DNA of 64,000 bases from Curtanaerobium respiraculi (GCF_024609215.1 NZ_JANIPD030000002.1:25678-89677), one strand, 5' to 3'. Counted from the first letter of the stretch, positions 54,096 through 63,600 are shown. Notes: generated by a model not told the origin, from the sequence alone. Numbers and translations: made by a program.

Positions 54096-55106
54096 ATGAA
54101 AATCATAGTTCCATTGTGTCTGGTTGTGCTCTTGGCGCTCATCGCCTGGGTCGGCACGTCCATATTGAATCTGACATTTCTGTTCGGCGTGGTCATCCCC
54201 TATGCGGCGTTCGCCGTGTTCGTGGTGGGCTTCGTCGTGCGCATCGTGCGTTGGGGAAAGTCCGCGGTCCCGTTCCGCATCCCCACCACGGGTGGGCAGC
54301 AGAAGAGCCTGCCTTGGATCAAGTATGCCAAGACGGATAACCCATCCACATTCGCCGGTGTCATCGGGCGCATGTTGCTCGAGGTGCTCTTCTTCCGCTC
54401 GCTGTTCCGCGGCACCAAGACCGAGAAGAAGGGCGACAAGCTCTACATCAGCTCCGCGAAATGGCTGTGGTTCTTCGCCCTGCTGTTCCATTGGTCCATG
54501 CTTCTCGTGGTCCTGCGCCACTTCCGCCTGTTCCTCGATCCCGTGCCCGCATGGGTGACGGCGATCGAGGGGCTCGACGGCATGTTCCAGATCGGCGTGC
54601 CGGTGCTGTATCTGACCGACGCGCTTCTGGTCAGCGCCCTCACGTTCCTGTTCCTGCGTCGCGTGGTCATCCCGCGGCTGCGTTACATCTCGCTCTCGGT
54701 CGACTACTTCCCGCTGTTCTTGTTGCTGGGTATCGCGATCACGGGCATCTGCATGCGCTACGTCTACCGCATCGACATCACCACGGTCAAGTCTCTCACG
54801 ATGGCGCTGGTCAGCTTCCAGCCCGCCATCATCGGCGAGATCCAGCCCATCTTCTACATGCACCTGTTCCTGGTCAGCACGCTTCTGGCGTACTTCCCGG
54901 CCAGCAAGCTCATGCACGCGGGCGGCATCTTCCTGAGCCCCACGCGCAACCTTGCCAACAACAGCAGGGCGGTCCGTCATGTCAATCCGTGGAACTACCC
55001 GGTCAAGGTGCACACCTATGCCGAATACGAGGAGGAGTTCGGGGAGAAAATGAAGAACGTCGGTTTGCCTTTGGATTCTGATGCGGGGGTGACCGAGAAT
55101 GTCTAA
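54096..55106 (+). CDS. dsrM: DsrMKJOP complex subunit DsrM, membrane cytochrome b
   Basis: This 336-residue protein has about six membrane segments and is related to the NarI family of diheme cytochromes b. The LLFHWSMLLVVLRHFR region carries heme-ligand histidines. DsrM takes electrons from the menaquinone pool and passes them to DsrK. The ATG at 54096 follows the previous stop directly, and the end overlaps dsrK by 8 bp. Confidence 0.93.
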   Translation: MKIIVPLCLVVLLALIAWVGTSILNLTFLFGVVIPYAAFAVFVVGFVVRIVRWGKSAVPFRIPTTGGQQKSLPWIKYAKTDNPSTFAGVIGRMLLEVLFFRSLFRGTKTEKKGDKLYISSAKWLWFFALLFHWSMLLVVLRHFRLFLDPVPAWVTAIEGLDGMFQIGVPVLYLTDALLVSALTFLFLRRVVIPRLRYISLSVDYFPLFLLLGIAITGICMRYVYRIDITTVKSLTMALVSFQPAIIGEIQPIFYMHLFLVSTLLAYFPASKLMHAGGIFLSPTRNLANNSRAVRHVNPWNYPVKVHTYAEYEEEFGEKMKNVGLPLDSDAGVTENV

Positions 55107-56763
55107 GACGCCTGATCAGAAAGAAATGTTCAACTTCGACTATTCCATGCCCGAGAAGGGCTGGATGCACACGCCCACCGAGTTCAAAGAGGGCATGTAC
55201 TGCTACGGCACCAAGCCGGACAAGCTTGAGACGATCGGCTTCCCGCATCCGCATAAGTGGAGCTCCAGCGACGAGGATTGGAACCTTCCGGAGAATTGGA
55301 AGGAGATCATCCTCAACGGCATGGAAGACCTCATGAAGAAGTACCGCTCCTTCAAGCTGTTCATGGATGTGTGCGTGCGCTGCGGCGCCTGCGCCGACAA
55401 GTGCCACTTCTACATGTCAACGGGCGACCCGAAGAACATGCCGGTCATCCGCGCCGAGCTCTTGCGCAGTGTATACAAGCGCTACTTCACCACGGCCGGC
55501 AAGCTGTTCGGCGAAGCCGTGGGCGCGCGCGACCTGACGGAGGACGTGCTGAAGGAGTGGTGGTACTACTTCTTCCAGTGCACCGAATGCCGCCGCTGCT
55601 CGCTGTTCTGCCCCTACGGTATCGACCAGGCGGAAATCACCATCATGGGCCGCGAGCTCCTGAACCTGATCGGCCTCAACACCGACTGGATCGCCGGCCC
55701 TGTGGCGAACTGCTACATGAAGGGTAACCACGTCGGCCTCGAACCCCAGGCCATCATCGGTAACGTCGAGTTCATGATGGAAGACCTGGAGGACGTCACC
55801 GGGCACCATTACGAGCCCTCCTTCAACCGCAAGGGCGCGGAGATCCTGCTCGTCGTTCCCTCCGGCGACCTGTTCGCCGAACCCGGCACATTCACCTTCA
55901 TGGGGTACATCACGTTGCTCGAGCACCTGGGCATCGACTACACGCTGAGCACCTACGCATCCGAGGGCGGGAACTTCGGCTTCTTCACGACCAACGAGAT
56001 GGCGAAGCGCCTGAACGCGAAGATCTACGCCGAAGCCGAGCGCTTGGGCGTCAAATGGATCCTCGGCGGCGAGTGCGGCCACATGTGGCGCGTCATGAAC
56101 CAGTACATGGACACATGGAACGGCCCCGCCGATTTCCTGGAGCAGCCCGTCTCGCCTATCACGGGCACAGTGTTCCACAATGCGGCCTCCACCAAGATGG
56201 TGCACATCTGCGAGTTCACCGCAGACCTGATCCACCACGACAAGCTGAAGTTCGACAAGAGCCGCAACGACCACCTGCGCGTGACGTTCCACGACTCCTG
56301 CAACCCGGCTCGTGGCATGGGCATGTTCGAGGAGCCGCGCTACATCATCAAGAACGTGTGCAACAACTTCTTCGAGATGCCCGACGAGACCATCCGCGAG
56401 CGCACGCTCTGCTGCGGCAGCGGCGCGGGCTTGAACGCCGGCGAGAACATGGAGCTGCGCTTGCGCGGCGGCATGCCCCGTGCGGAGGCGGTCCGTTCCG
56501 TGCGCGACAAGTACGGAGTCAACACCCTTGCCAATATCTGCGCTATCGACCGCGTCGCCTTCCCGCCGCTGATGGACTACTGGGTGCCCGGCACCCGCGT
56601 CACCGGCGTCCACGAGATGGTGGCGAACGCCCTCATCTTGGACGAGAACGACGATCGCCAGATGGATATGCGGCTTGAGGAGCTGCCGAGTGCCGTGAAG
56701 AAGCGCGAGGCGGCCGAAGCGGCGGCCAAGACGGCTGAAGCTGAGAAGGAGGAAAACAAATGA
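55099..56763 (+). CDS. dsrK: DsrMKJOP complex subunit DsrK, HdrD-like iron-sulfur protein
   Basis: This 554-residue cytoplasmic subunit has two 4Fe-4S motifs (CVRCGACADKC near residue 91, CTECRRCSLFC near 162) and CCG-domain cysteines (TFHDSCNPARG, then LCCGSGAGLNAG). These bind the special cubane cluster used by heterodisulfide reductases. DsrK is the site that reduces the DsrC trisulfide. It ends in an Ala/Glu-rich tail. The start overlaps dsrM and the end overlaps dsrJ by four bases. Confidence 0.96.
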   Translation: MSKTPDQKEMFNFDYSMPEKGWMHTPTEFKEGMYCYGTKPDKLETIGFPHPHKWSSSDEDWNLPENWKEIILNGMEDLMKKYRSFKLFMDVCVRCGACADKCHFYMSTGDPKNMPVIRAELLRSVYKRYFTTAGKLFGEAVGARDLTEDVLKEWWYYFFQCTECRRCSLFCPYGIDQAEITIMGRELLNLIGLNTDWIAGPVANCYMKGNHVGLEPQAIIGNVEFMMEDLEDVTGHHYEPSFNRKGAEILLVVPSGDLFAEPGTFTFMGYITLLEHLGIDYTLSTYASEGGNFGFFTTNEMAKRLNAKIYAEAERLGVKWILGGECGHMWRVMNQYMDTWNGPADFLEQPVSPITGTVFHNAASTKMVHICEFTADLIHHDKLKFDKSRNDHLRVTFHDSCNPARGMGMFEEPRYIIKNVCNNFFEMPDETIRERTLCCGSGAGLNAGENMELRLRGGMPRAEAVRSVRDKYGVNTLANICAIDRVAFPPLMDYWVPGTRVTGVHEMVANALILDENDDRQMDMRLEELPSAVKKREAAEAAAKTAEAEKEENK

Positions 56764-57152
56764 GCGCCAAAGCGAAAATCGCGCTGTTCTCCATCGTCTT
56801 CTGCGTGCTGATCGCCCTTCCGTTCGCTGCGAACATCGGCTCCGCGAGCGAGCAGCCCGAGCCCAGCTTGGACACGCCTGCCATCAACGCCATGAAGGAC
56901 AAGAAGTGCGTCGACGACACTGAGTACATGCGCACCTCGCATATGAAGATGCTGATCGAATGGCGTGACGAGGTCGTGCGCAGCGGCAACCGCTACTACA
57001 CCAACGAAGACGGCCAGGTGTACGAGATGAGCATCGACAAGACGTGCCTCCAATGCCACTCGAACCCCAGTGAGTTCTGCGACAGCTGCCACACCTACGC
57101 GAACGTGAATATCAGCTGCTGGGATTGTCACGACTCATTCGAGGAGATGTAG
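56760..57152 (+). CDS. dsrJ: DsrMKJOP complex subunit DsrJ, triheme cytochrome c
   Basis: This 130-residue protein has an N-terminal signal anchor (IALFSIVFCVLIALPFAANI) and three CxxCH heme sites (CLQCH, CDSCH and CWDCH). DsrJ faces outward and is part of the complex in sulfate and sulfite reducers and sulfur oxidisers. Size and heme count match the family. dsrO starts immediately after its stop. Confidence 0.95.
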   Translation: MSAKAKIALFSIVFCVLIALPFAANIGSASEQPEPSLDTPAINAMKDKKCVDDTEYMRTSHMKMLIEWRDEVVRSGNRYYTNEDGQVYEMSIDKTCLQCHSNPSEFCDSCHTYANVNISCWDCHDSFEEM

Positions 57153-57971
57153 ATGATCATGGCGACTGAGACGAAAAAAGGTTCACCTATGAAAAGGCGT
57201 GACTTCATCAAATTAGGCGCGGCAAGCTGTGCCGCGGCGGCTGGCCTGCTGTCCTTGAACGGCTGTCAGGTGGCGGAGATCTCCCACGGCGAGATCGTCG
57301 CGAGCATGGACGGTAAGACCAACAAGCAGTACGGCATGGTCGTCAACGTGAGCGAACTCAACAAGCTCGGCGTGATGGACGATATCATCCACGCGTGCCA
57401 TTCCGCGCATAACGTTCCCGACACGGGGAGCAAGCGGACCGAGGTCAAGTGGATTTGGGAGACTTCCTACGAGAAGGCTTTCGAGGAGATCAGCAGCAAA
57501 TACCTCTCCGAAGACGTGGAGAAGTACGAGTACCCGGTGCTCTGCAACCACTGCGAATCGCCGGCGTGCGTGCGCGTGTGCCCCACGCGCGCCACGTTCA
57601 AGCGCCCGGACGGCATCGTCATGATGGACTTCCACCGCTGCATCGGCTGCCGCTTCTGCATGGAGGCCTGCCCCTACGGCGCCCGCAGCCTGAACTTCAG
57701 CGACCCGCGCGAATACCTTGACGGCATCAACGACCAGTTCCCCACGCGCAGCAAGGGCGTGGTGGAGAAGTGCCTGTTCTGTTACGAGCGCATCGACAAG
57801 GGGCTGCAGCCCCTGTGCGTTGAGGCGTCGAAGGGCTCCATCCTGTTCGGCGACCTTACCGACGCGACGTCCGACGTGCGTCGAGCGCTTGCCAAGGCAT
57901 TCTCGATCCGCCGCCGCGTCGAGCTCGGCACCGGTCCGTGCGTCTACTATATTTTCGAAGAAGGTGAATAA
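57153..57971 (+). CDS. dsrO: DsrMKJOP complex subunit DsrO, Tat-exported ferredoxin
   Basis: This 272-residue protein has a Tat signal (KRRDFIKLG, residues 14-22) and cysteine motifs for several 4Fe-4S clusters (CNHCESPACVRVCP, CIGCRFCMEACPYG and CLFC). It sits on the outer face with DsrP and DsrJ. The ATG at 57153 directly follows the dsrJ stop; a second start at 57189 (MKRRDF) would also keep the signal. Confidence 0.95.
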   Translation: MIMATETKKGSPMKRRDFIKLGAASCAAAAGLLSLNGCQVAEISHGEIVASMDGKTNKQYGMVVNVSELNKLGVMDDIIHACHSAHNVPDTGSKRTEVKWIWETSYEKAFEEISSKYLSEDVEKYEYPVLCNHCESPACVRVCPTRATFKRPDGIVMMDFHRCIGCRFCMEACPYGARSLNFSDPREYLDGINDQFPTRSKGVVEKCLFCYERIDKGLQPLCVEASKGSILFGDLTDATSDVRRALAKAFSIRRRVELGTGPCVYYIFEEGE

Positions 57972-57973
57972 GC

Positions 57974-59164
57974 ATGCTAGAACGAATCTTCCACGGCTCC
58001 AAACTGTACTGGGGCTGGGTCATCGCCCTGGCGGTCATCATCGGCTTGGGTGTTCTCGCATATCTCAACCAGCTTCAGCACGGCCTTATCCTCACCGGTA
58101 TGAGCCGAGATGTGAGCTGGGGTTTGTACATCGGCCAGATGGCGTTCTTCGTCGGTGTCGCCGCATCGGGCATCATGGTCGCCATCCCGTTCTACCTGCA
58201 CGATTACAAGACGTTCCAGCCCGTGCTCATCTTCGGTGAGTTCATGGCTGTGGCCGCCGTCCTCGTCGCGGTGCTCTTCGTCATCATCGACCTGGCGTAC
58301 CCGGCGCGCGTGTTCAACATGATCTTGTACCCCACGCCGACGGCGATCGTGTTCTGGGACGTCGTGGTGCTCTCGTCCTACCTGATCGTGAACCTGATCA
58401 TCGGGTGGACGGCCATCCAGTGCGAGCGCAAGGGCTGCCCGCCGCCGCGCTGGTGCCACAACCTCGCGATTTTCGCGATCCCCCTGGCAGTCAGCATCCA
58501 CACGGTCACGGCGTTCCTGTACTCCGGCACGCCCGGCAGGTCCTATTTCCTGACCGCGATCATGGCAGGGCGCTTCCTGTCCTCCGCCTTCGCGGCCGGT
58601 CCGGCGCTGCTGATCATCATCTGCCTGATCATGCGAGGCACGAAGGCGTTCCGCGTGTCAGATAAGGCGATCGACAGCCTGGCGAAAGTCGTCGCCTACG
58701 CGACGATCGTCAACGTGTTCTTCTTCCTGTGCGAGGTCTATACGTCCTTCTACAGCAACATCCCTGGTCACATGGCGCCTATTCAGTATCTGTTTGTGGG
58801 TCTTGATGGGCAGAACGGTATGGTACCATTCATGTGGGAAGCAGCCATCTTCGCTTTCGCGGGTATCGGCATGCTCCTGTTCAAGAAGGTGCGCCGCAAC
58901 CTGAAGGCCCTGCCGTTTGCGCTGGTCATGGTCTTTCTGGCATGCTACTTGGACAAGGGCGTCGGCCTGGTGCTCGGTGGCTACAATCCCAACTCCTTCG
59001 GTGACATCGTCGGGTACGTTCCCACGCTGAACGAGCTCACGATCATCGCGGGTGTCTACGCGATAGGATTGCTGGTCCTCACCTTCCTGTACAAGGTGGT
59101 CGTGGACGTGCGCGCGCGCAACGACCAGGAACCGGCGCTTGAGACGGCGGACTCGCTCGAATAA
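57974..59164 (+). CDS. dsrP: DsrMKJOP complex subunit DsrP, NrfD-family membrane protein
   Basis: This 396-residue protein has ten predicted membrane segments and belongs to the NrfD/PsrC family. It exchanges electrons with quinone and pairs with DsrO. It lies two bases after dsrO. The length matches DsrP of Desulfovibrio. Confidence 0.93.
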   Translation: MLERIFHGSKLYWGWVIALAVIIGLGVLAYLNQLQHGLILTGMSRDVSWGLYIGQMAFFVGVAASGIMVAIPFYLHDYKTFQPVLIFGEFMAVAAVLVAVLFVIIDLAYPARVFNMILYPTPTAIVFWDVVVLSSYLIVNLIIGWTAIQCERKGCPPPRWCHNLAIFAIPLAVSIHTVTAFLYSGTPGRSYFLTAIMAGRFLSSAFAAGPALLIIICLIMRGTKAFRVSDKAIDSLAKVVAYATIVNVFFFLCEVYTSFYSNIPGHMAPIQYLFVGLDGQNGMVPFMWEAAIFAFAGIGMLLFKKVRRNLKALPFALVMVFLACYLDKGVGLVLGGYNPNSFGDIVGYVPTLNELTIIAGVYAIGLLVLTFLYKVVVDVRARNDQEPALETADSLE

Positions 59165-59187
59165 ACCGCCCGCAGCTGAAGAAGCCG

Positions 59188-59203
59188 CCTGACAATCAGG
59201 TTT
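59188..59203 (+). terminator. Weak hairpin between dsrP and dsrC
   Basis: CCTGA (59188-59192) and TCAGG (59196-59200) pair around CAA and are followed by TTT. It may reduce read-through from dsrP into dsrC, or be a processing site that lets dsrC be expressed separately. Confidence 0.35.
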
Positions 59204-59264
59204 GTCGCTTTCGGGAGAGAGCTACAAAACATAGAAGTTAAGAGATGAGAGTTAGGAGTCAACG

Positions 59265-59579
59265 ATGGCAGAACTGCAAGTTGGCGATCGTGTGATCGCC
59301 CTTGACGAGGATGGCTTCCTGGAAGACGCCACTCAGTGGGACGAGGAAGTCGCCGAGGCTTTGGCCAAGACCGAAGAGGTCGAGCTGACCGATGCGCATT
59401 GGGCAGTCATCAACTACCTGCGCAAGTACTATGCCGACTTCGGCGTGGCCCCCATGGTTCGCAAGATGCTGCGCGACACCAAGCTGTCCAATGCCGAGAT
59501 GTATGAACTGTTCCCCAGCGGCCCGGGTAAAGGAGCCTGCAAAATCGCCGGCCTCATGAAGCCGACCGGCTGCGTGTAA
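59265..59579 (+). CDS. dsrC: DsrC, sulfur-carrier protein of dissimilatory sulfite reduction
   Basis: This 104-residue protein ends GKGACKIAGLMKPTGCV. Both functional cysteines are present: Cys103, second from the end, and Cys92, eleven residues earlier. This separates true DsrC from TusE, which has only one. DsrC receives sulfur from DsrAB as a trisulfide that DsrMKJOP reduces to sulfide. It has its own leader 100 nt after dsrP. Confidence 0.95.
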   Translation: MAELQVGDRVIALDEDGFLEDATQWDEEVAEALAKTEEVELTDAHWAVINYLRKYYADFGVAPMVRKMLRDTKLSNAEMYELFPSGPGKGACKIAGLMKPTGCV

Positions 59580-59602
59580 GCCTTTTCCGATTCAGGTTCG
59601 TG

Positions 59603-61168
59603 ATGGATGCCCGACGGCAAGATGTCTCTCCCGACAGTTATAGCTCTTCCATGACGGGTGAAATCCTCTCGCTTCCGCGCGTGATGATCGCAGCCTCCCA
59701 TGGAAAAAGCGGCAAAACGATTCTTGTCTCGGGCATCCTGCGAGCTTTGAAGAAACGCGGGGTCGATGTCCAGCCTTTCAAGAAAGGCCCTGACTACATC
59801 GACCCCGGCTGGCATTCCCTGGCGGCAGGTAGGCCATGCCGCAACCTCGACAGCCTGTTCATGGATGAGGATGCCATGCATGCCGTGCTGCTGGAAGCTT
59901 CGGCGGGCGCGCGATTAGAGCTGATCGAAGGGGCCATGGGCTTGTTCGACGGTTCCGATGTCCAGGGGAGCAGCTCCTCTGCGGAAGTTGCGAAACAGAC
60001 GAAAACACCGGTTGTGCTCGTGATGGATGTCACGCGCATGACGCGGACCGCGGCTGCGCTTCTCAAAGGGTGCATGGAGTTCGACGACGGGGTTCATGTC
60101 GTCGGCGTCATCCTAAATCGCATTCGCGGTGCACGTCATGAGGCTCGTATTCGCGAGTCGATCGAGCATTACTGCGGCATCCCCATCATCGGGGCGGTGC
60201 CTGAGGATGCGCGGCTTGTGCTCCCCGATAGGCATCTCGGACTTGTCACCAGCGTGGAGTCGGATTCCGCCGAATCTTTTCTCGACGGCGTCGCTGACGT
60301 GATCGAGGAGCATGTCGATATCGACCTCTTGATACGCGTTGCCGCCGAAGCCGAGCCGATCGTCTGCCCGACGGCCGACGATCTGTACGGGCCTGGCCAA
60401 TCCGATGCGGCGGATCCTGTCACCATCGCCGTCGTGCGCGACCGATCCTTCGAGTTCTATTATCCGGAGAACCTCAAAGCTCTTGAGCGCGCCGGGGCCA
60501 GATTGGCCTTCGTCGACAGCATGGAGGACAATGCGCTTCCCGCCGATGCGAGCGGGCTGTATATCGGCGGCGGGTTCCCGGAGGTCTTCGCCCCGCAGCT
60601 GCAGGAGAATGCTTGCCTCCGGGCCGATATCAAGTCGGCGCTCGATCGCGGCATGGCGTGCTTCGCCGAATGCGGCGGCCTCATGTACCTGGCGCGCACG
60701 CTCACCGTCGACGGCGTGCCGTATGAGATGGTGGGGGCTCTCGATATCGACATCGAGATGAAGCAGAAACGCCAAGCCCATGGATATGCGCATGTGGTCG
60801 TGCGCGATGAGCATCCTTGGCTGCCGGCGGGCACCGCGATGATGTGCCACGAGCACCATCATTCCCGCGCATCGCGTATAGGGGAGGGCGTTGTATTCGG
60901 CTTGGAGAACATGCGGGGAAAGGGCATCTCCGGCCATCTGGATGGCGTGTGCTACAAGCGCACGTGTGCCGGCTATGCTCACGTGAACGCCATCGCATCC
61001 CCGGCGTGGGCACCGGCCTTCGTTGCCGCTGCACGCGAATTCGAGACGGAGGGCGATCGGGGAGGGGAGGTAGCGTCTAAGCGGATCCCGCTTCCATTCC
61101 GCTACAACACCTCCGTATGCGCATCGATGTCGGGTTCTTTTCCATCGTGCACCCAGCTCATACCGTGA
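59603..61168 (+). CDS. dsrN: CbiA-family glutamine amidotransferase, probably DsrN siroheme amidase
   Basis: This 521-residue protein has a P-loop domain (IAASHGKSGKTILVSGIL) and a C-terminal glutaminase domain (FAECGGLMYLA with the nucleophilic cysteine), as in cobyrinate a,c-diamide synthase. In dsr loci the homologue DsrN amidates siroheme for sulfite reductase. No cobalamin gene is nearby, so DsrN is favoured. The C-terminus runs on past the usual end (about PAWAPAFVAAAREF) and overlaps the convergent TetR gene by 67 bp. Confidence 0.78.
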   Translation: MDARRQDVSPDSYSSSMTGEILSLPRVMIAASHGKSGKTILVSGILRALKKRGVDVQPFKKGPDYIDPGWHSLAAGRPCRNLDSLFMDEDAMHAVLLEASAGARLELIEGAMGLFDGSDVQGSSSSAEVAKQTKTPVVLVMDVTRMTRTAAALLKGCMEFDDGVHVVGVILNRIRGARHEARIRESIEHYCGIPIIGAVPEDARLVLPDRHLGLVTSVESDSAESFLDGVADVIEEHVDIDLLIRVAAEAEPIVCPTADDLYGPGQSDAADPVTIAVVRDRSFEFYYPENLKALERAGARLAFVDSMEDNALPADASGLYIGGGFPEVFAPQLQENACLRADIKSALDRGMACFAECGGLMYLARTLTVDGVPYEMVGALDIDIEMKQKRQAHGYAHVVVRDEHPWLPAGTAMMCHEHHHSRASRIGEGVVFGLENMRGKGISGHLDGVCYKRTCAGYAHVNAIASPAWAPAFVAAAREFETEGDRGGEVASKRIPLPFRYNTSVCASMSGSFPSCTQLIP

Positions 61169-61716
61169 TACACCATTTTGAAAGCGAATGAGATGAGCTC
61201 TTCGAGGGATACCTTCCCGTCCAACTCCACCCAACGGCGGTAAAGGTTGAACATGTTGTTCGCAGCGTAATCTTGGAAGAGAAGCCGCTCTTTCTCGGTC
61301 ATGTTGGTGAGAATATTCTTGCGGTTGCGGTTCGCCTGCGCACAGCTTTTGATGATGCGCTCGCGATAGGGATAGTACGTGGGGTTGCAGAGCAACCGCT
61401 CGACATAGAGATCCTGGCTGGCGAAGAACTCGAAGAACTTCCGATAGAATTGCACCGTGAAATCCGCGTCGTCGACTTTATCCATAAAAAGGGCGTACCG
61501 CTCGACGATCTCGTCGCAGGTTTCCAGAAAGATATCCTCGCGGCAGCCGTAATAGAAGTAGAACGTTTTCCGGCTGATGCCCGCTTGGCCGGCGATGTCG
61601 GAGATCGTGATCTTGTTGGCATCGAGGTTCCGGACCATGTCCTTAAAAGTCGCCTGGATTATGTAATGGGTTTTGATGGACCTCTGATCGGTCAAGGCCG
61701 TATTCTTCAAGTGCAC
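61102..61716 (-). CDS. TetR/AcrR family regulator
   Basis: This 204-residue protein has the TetR helix-turn-helix near residues 38-58 (ITISDIAGQAGISRKTFYFYYG) and a helical ligand-binding part. It is transcribed away from the DASS transporter gene across a 300-bp gap and probably controls it. The 3' end overlaps the dsrN gene on the other strand. Confidence 0.9.
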   Translation of the reverse strand: MHLKNTALTDQRSIKTHYIIQATFKDMVRNLDANKITISDIAGQAGISRKTFYFYYGCREDIFLETCDEIVERYALFMDKVDDADFTVQFYRKFFEFFASQDLYVERLLCNPTYYPYRERIIKSCAQANRNRKNILTNMTEKERLLFQDYAANNMFNLYRRWVELDGKVSLEELISFAFKMVYHGMSWVHDGKEPDIDAHTEVL

Positions 61717-61779
61717 GTCGTCCCTTGCCTTGTAAATACGATTGTTTCTCTCCTGAAGCCATCATACCTGATTGTTCGC

Positions 61780-61890
61780 ATTTTTCCCATTTCGAAAAAT
61801 ATGTGGCATATCTCACACTCGAGCAATGGTTGAGCATAGGTTTCGAGACGGGCGTTCGACATAATGTACTCGATAAACGCACGTCGAACG
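61780..61890. promoter_or_regulatory. Candidate operators between TetR and the DASS transporter
   Basis: ATTTTTC (61780-61786) and GAAAAAT (61794-61800) are arms 7 bp apart near the TetR start. CGTTCGAC (61853-61860) and GTCGAACG (61883-61890) are perfect arms 22 bp apart nearer the transporter. Either could be the TetR operator. Confidence 0.4.
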
Positions 61891-62017
61891 TGCGGAATCA
61901 TTCGATGCGCTTCGTCTGCCAAGGAGGGAAGGAAGCAGCGGGCCGAAGCGAATGCAGGGCCGCAGAATAGAGAGGTCTGCGGAATCGAGTACATAATATA
62001 TCGAGGAGGAACATCGT

Positions 62018-63502
62018 ATGGAGGGTGAAAAGAAAAAGGACCTCACCTTCGTGCACGCAGCAATCGGTGCCGCGATTTGCGCGATCTTCTGGATCATCCC
62101 GCCGATCGCACCGATCACTGAGGTTGGCATGAGGTGCGTGGGCGGATTCTTGGCCATGGTGTACCTGTGGTCGGCAGTCGGGACCCTATGGCCGAGCATC
62201 TTCGGTTTGTTCATGATCAGCATCTCGGGCATCGGCGTCGGGGATACCGGTAGCGCTCAATTCAACAACGTGTGGATGACCGCCGTCGGCACCAATACCG
62301 TGCTTCTGACGCTGTTCGCCATGACGTTGTTCGGCGCTGTCGACGAGGTCGGCGTGACCAAGTACATCGCACGCTGGCTTCTGACCCGCAAGGTCTATGC
62401 AGGCAAGCCGATCGCGTTTTTGGCGGTCTTCTACCTGTGCTGCTTCGTGCTGTCGACCCTGGTCACTCCCATCGCCGAGCTCATCATGCTGTGGCCCGTC
62501 GCTATCCGCGTGGTCGAGGTTCTCGAAATCAAGCGCGAGGATCCCATTTGGAAGTGGTTCTTCGTAGGCATGTTCCTGGTGTCCACGCTCGGCCAGCCGT
62601 TCTTCCCGTTCATGGGCGCGCAGCTCATCCCGCTGAGCGCGTTCGCCACGATGACCCAGCAGATGGGCATGCCGATGGAAGTCCCCATGGTCCAATACAT
62701 GTTCATGGATCTCATCATGACCGCGTTTGTCATGGCACTCTACCTGGTGCTCATCAAGCTGATGCGCGTTGACACGAGCAAGTTCAAGGCCATGGATCCG
62801 AAGATCATCGAGGAGCAGATGCCGCTTCCCGCGATGAACTTCCAGCAGAAGGCGTTCCTGTACATGATTCCCCTGTACCTGATTGCCGTCCTGCTTCCGC
62901 AGTTCATCAAGGGCAATCCCGTTTCCGATTTCCTGAACATGATTTCCACGCTGGGCATCACCATACTGTTCACGCTCGTCATGCTCGTCATCAAATGGAA
63001 CGGCAAGCCGCTGCTCGATTTCCAGCGCGTTGCCTACAAGCAGATGAACTGGGGCATCTTCTTCATGATCGCCGCTGCCGTATACGCCGCGGGCACGCTG
63101 TCCAACAAGGCGACCGGCGTGACCGAGTTCCTCATGCAGACGCTTACCCCCATCCTGGGCGGGCAGCCCGAGATGATCTTCATCGCCCTCATGTTCACCG
63201 TGGCGCTGGTCATCACCAACTTCGCGAACAATGCCGCCATGGCCGTCGTGCTCATGCCCGTCGTCATCAACTTCAGCAACCAATTGGGCATCAATCCGAT
63301 CCCCGTTGCCGCCGGCGTCGTGCTCATGGTCTTCGTGGCCATGCTGACACCTGCCGCCTCGCCGCATGCGGGCATGATGTGGGGTAGGCGCGACCTGTAC
63401 ACTCCGAAGGATATCCTGTCCATCGGGTTGCCCATGTGCGCCATCACCCTGGTGTCCTATATCTTCGTCGGCTACCCGCTGCTGAAGATGATCATGGGTT
63501 AA
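62018..63502 (+). CDS. DASS-family (SLC13-type) anion transporter
   Basis: This 494-residue protein has 11 or 12 membrane segments and the internal two-fold layout of the DASS/ion-transporter superfamily, including VITNFANNAAMAVVLMPVVI near residue 405, which corresponds to the SNT-like substrate site. Members take up dicarboxylates, sulfate or organosulfonates with sodium. GAGGAGG precedes the ATG at 62018. The substrate is not readable from sequence; its partner is the arylsulfotransferase-like gene downstream. Confidence 0.85.
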   Translation: MEGEKKKDLTFVHAAIGAAICAIFWIIPPIAPITEVGMRCVGGFLAMVYLWSAVGTLWPSIFGLFMISISGIGVGDTGSAQFNNVWMTAVGTNTVLLTLFAMTLFGAVDEVGVTKYIARWLLTRKVYAGKPIAFLAVFYLCCFVLSTLVTPIAELIMLWPVAIRVVEVLEIKREDPIWKWFFVGMFLVSTLGQPFFPFMGAQLIPLSAFATMTQQMGMPMEVPMVQYMFMDLIMTAFVMALYLVLIKLMRVDTSKFKAMDPKIIEEQMPLPAMNFQQKAFLYMIPLYLIAVLLPQFIKGNPVSDFLNMISTLGITILFTLVMLVIKWNGKPLLDFQRVAYKQMNWGIFFMIAAAVYAAGTLSNKATGVTEFLMQTLTPILGGQPEMIFIALMFTVALVITNFANNAAMAVVLMPVVINFSNQLGINPIPVAAGVVLMVFVAMLTPAASPHAGMMWGRRDLYTPKDILSIGLPMCAITLVSYIFVGYPLLKMIMG

Positions 63503-63514
63503 CCACTCGAGAAC

Positions 63515-63549
63515 ATGCGGCTGGGTGGACGCGACTCGCTCAGCCGCAT
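63515..63549 (+). other. Hairpin between the transporter and arylsulfotransferase genes
   Basis: ATGCGGCTG (63515-63523) and CAGCCGCAT (63541-63549) are perfect arms 17 bp apart. There is no T tract, so it is more likely an mRNA stabiliser or processing site than a terminator. Confidence 0.45.
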
Positions 63550-63600
63550 ATTCGAAGGTGTTTAGTTGTGTCCGTCTTACCCGGAAAAGGAGATTAGAAC

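Noticed and set aside
59603-61168. Cobyrinate a,c-diamide synthase for vitamin B12
   Set aside because: No cobalamin gene lies nearby. The position right after dsrC fits the siroheme amidase DsrN better, although the family alone cannot separate the two.
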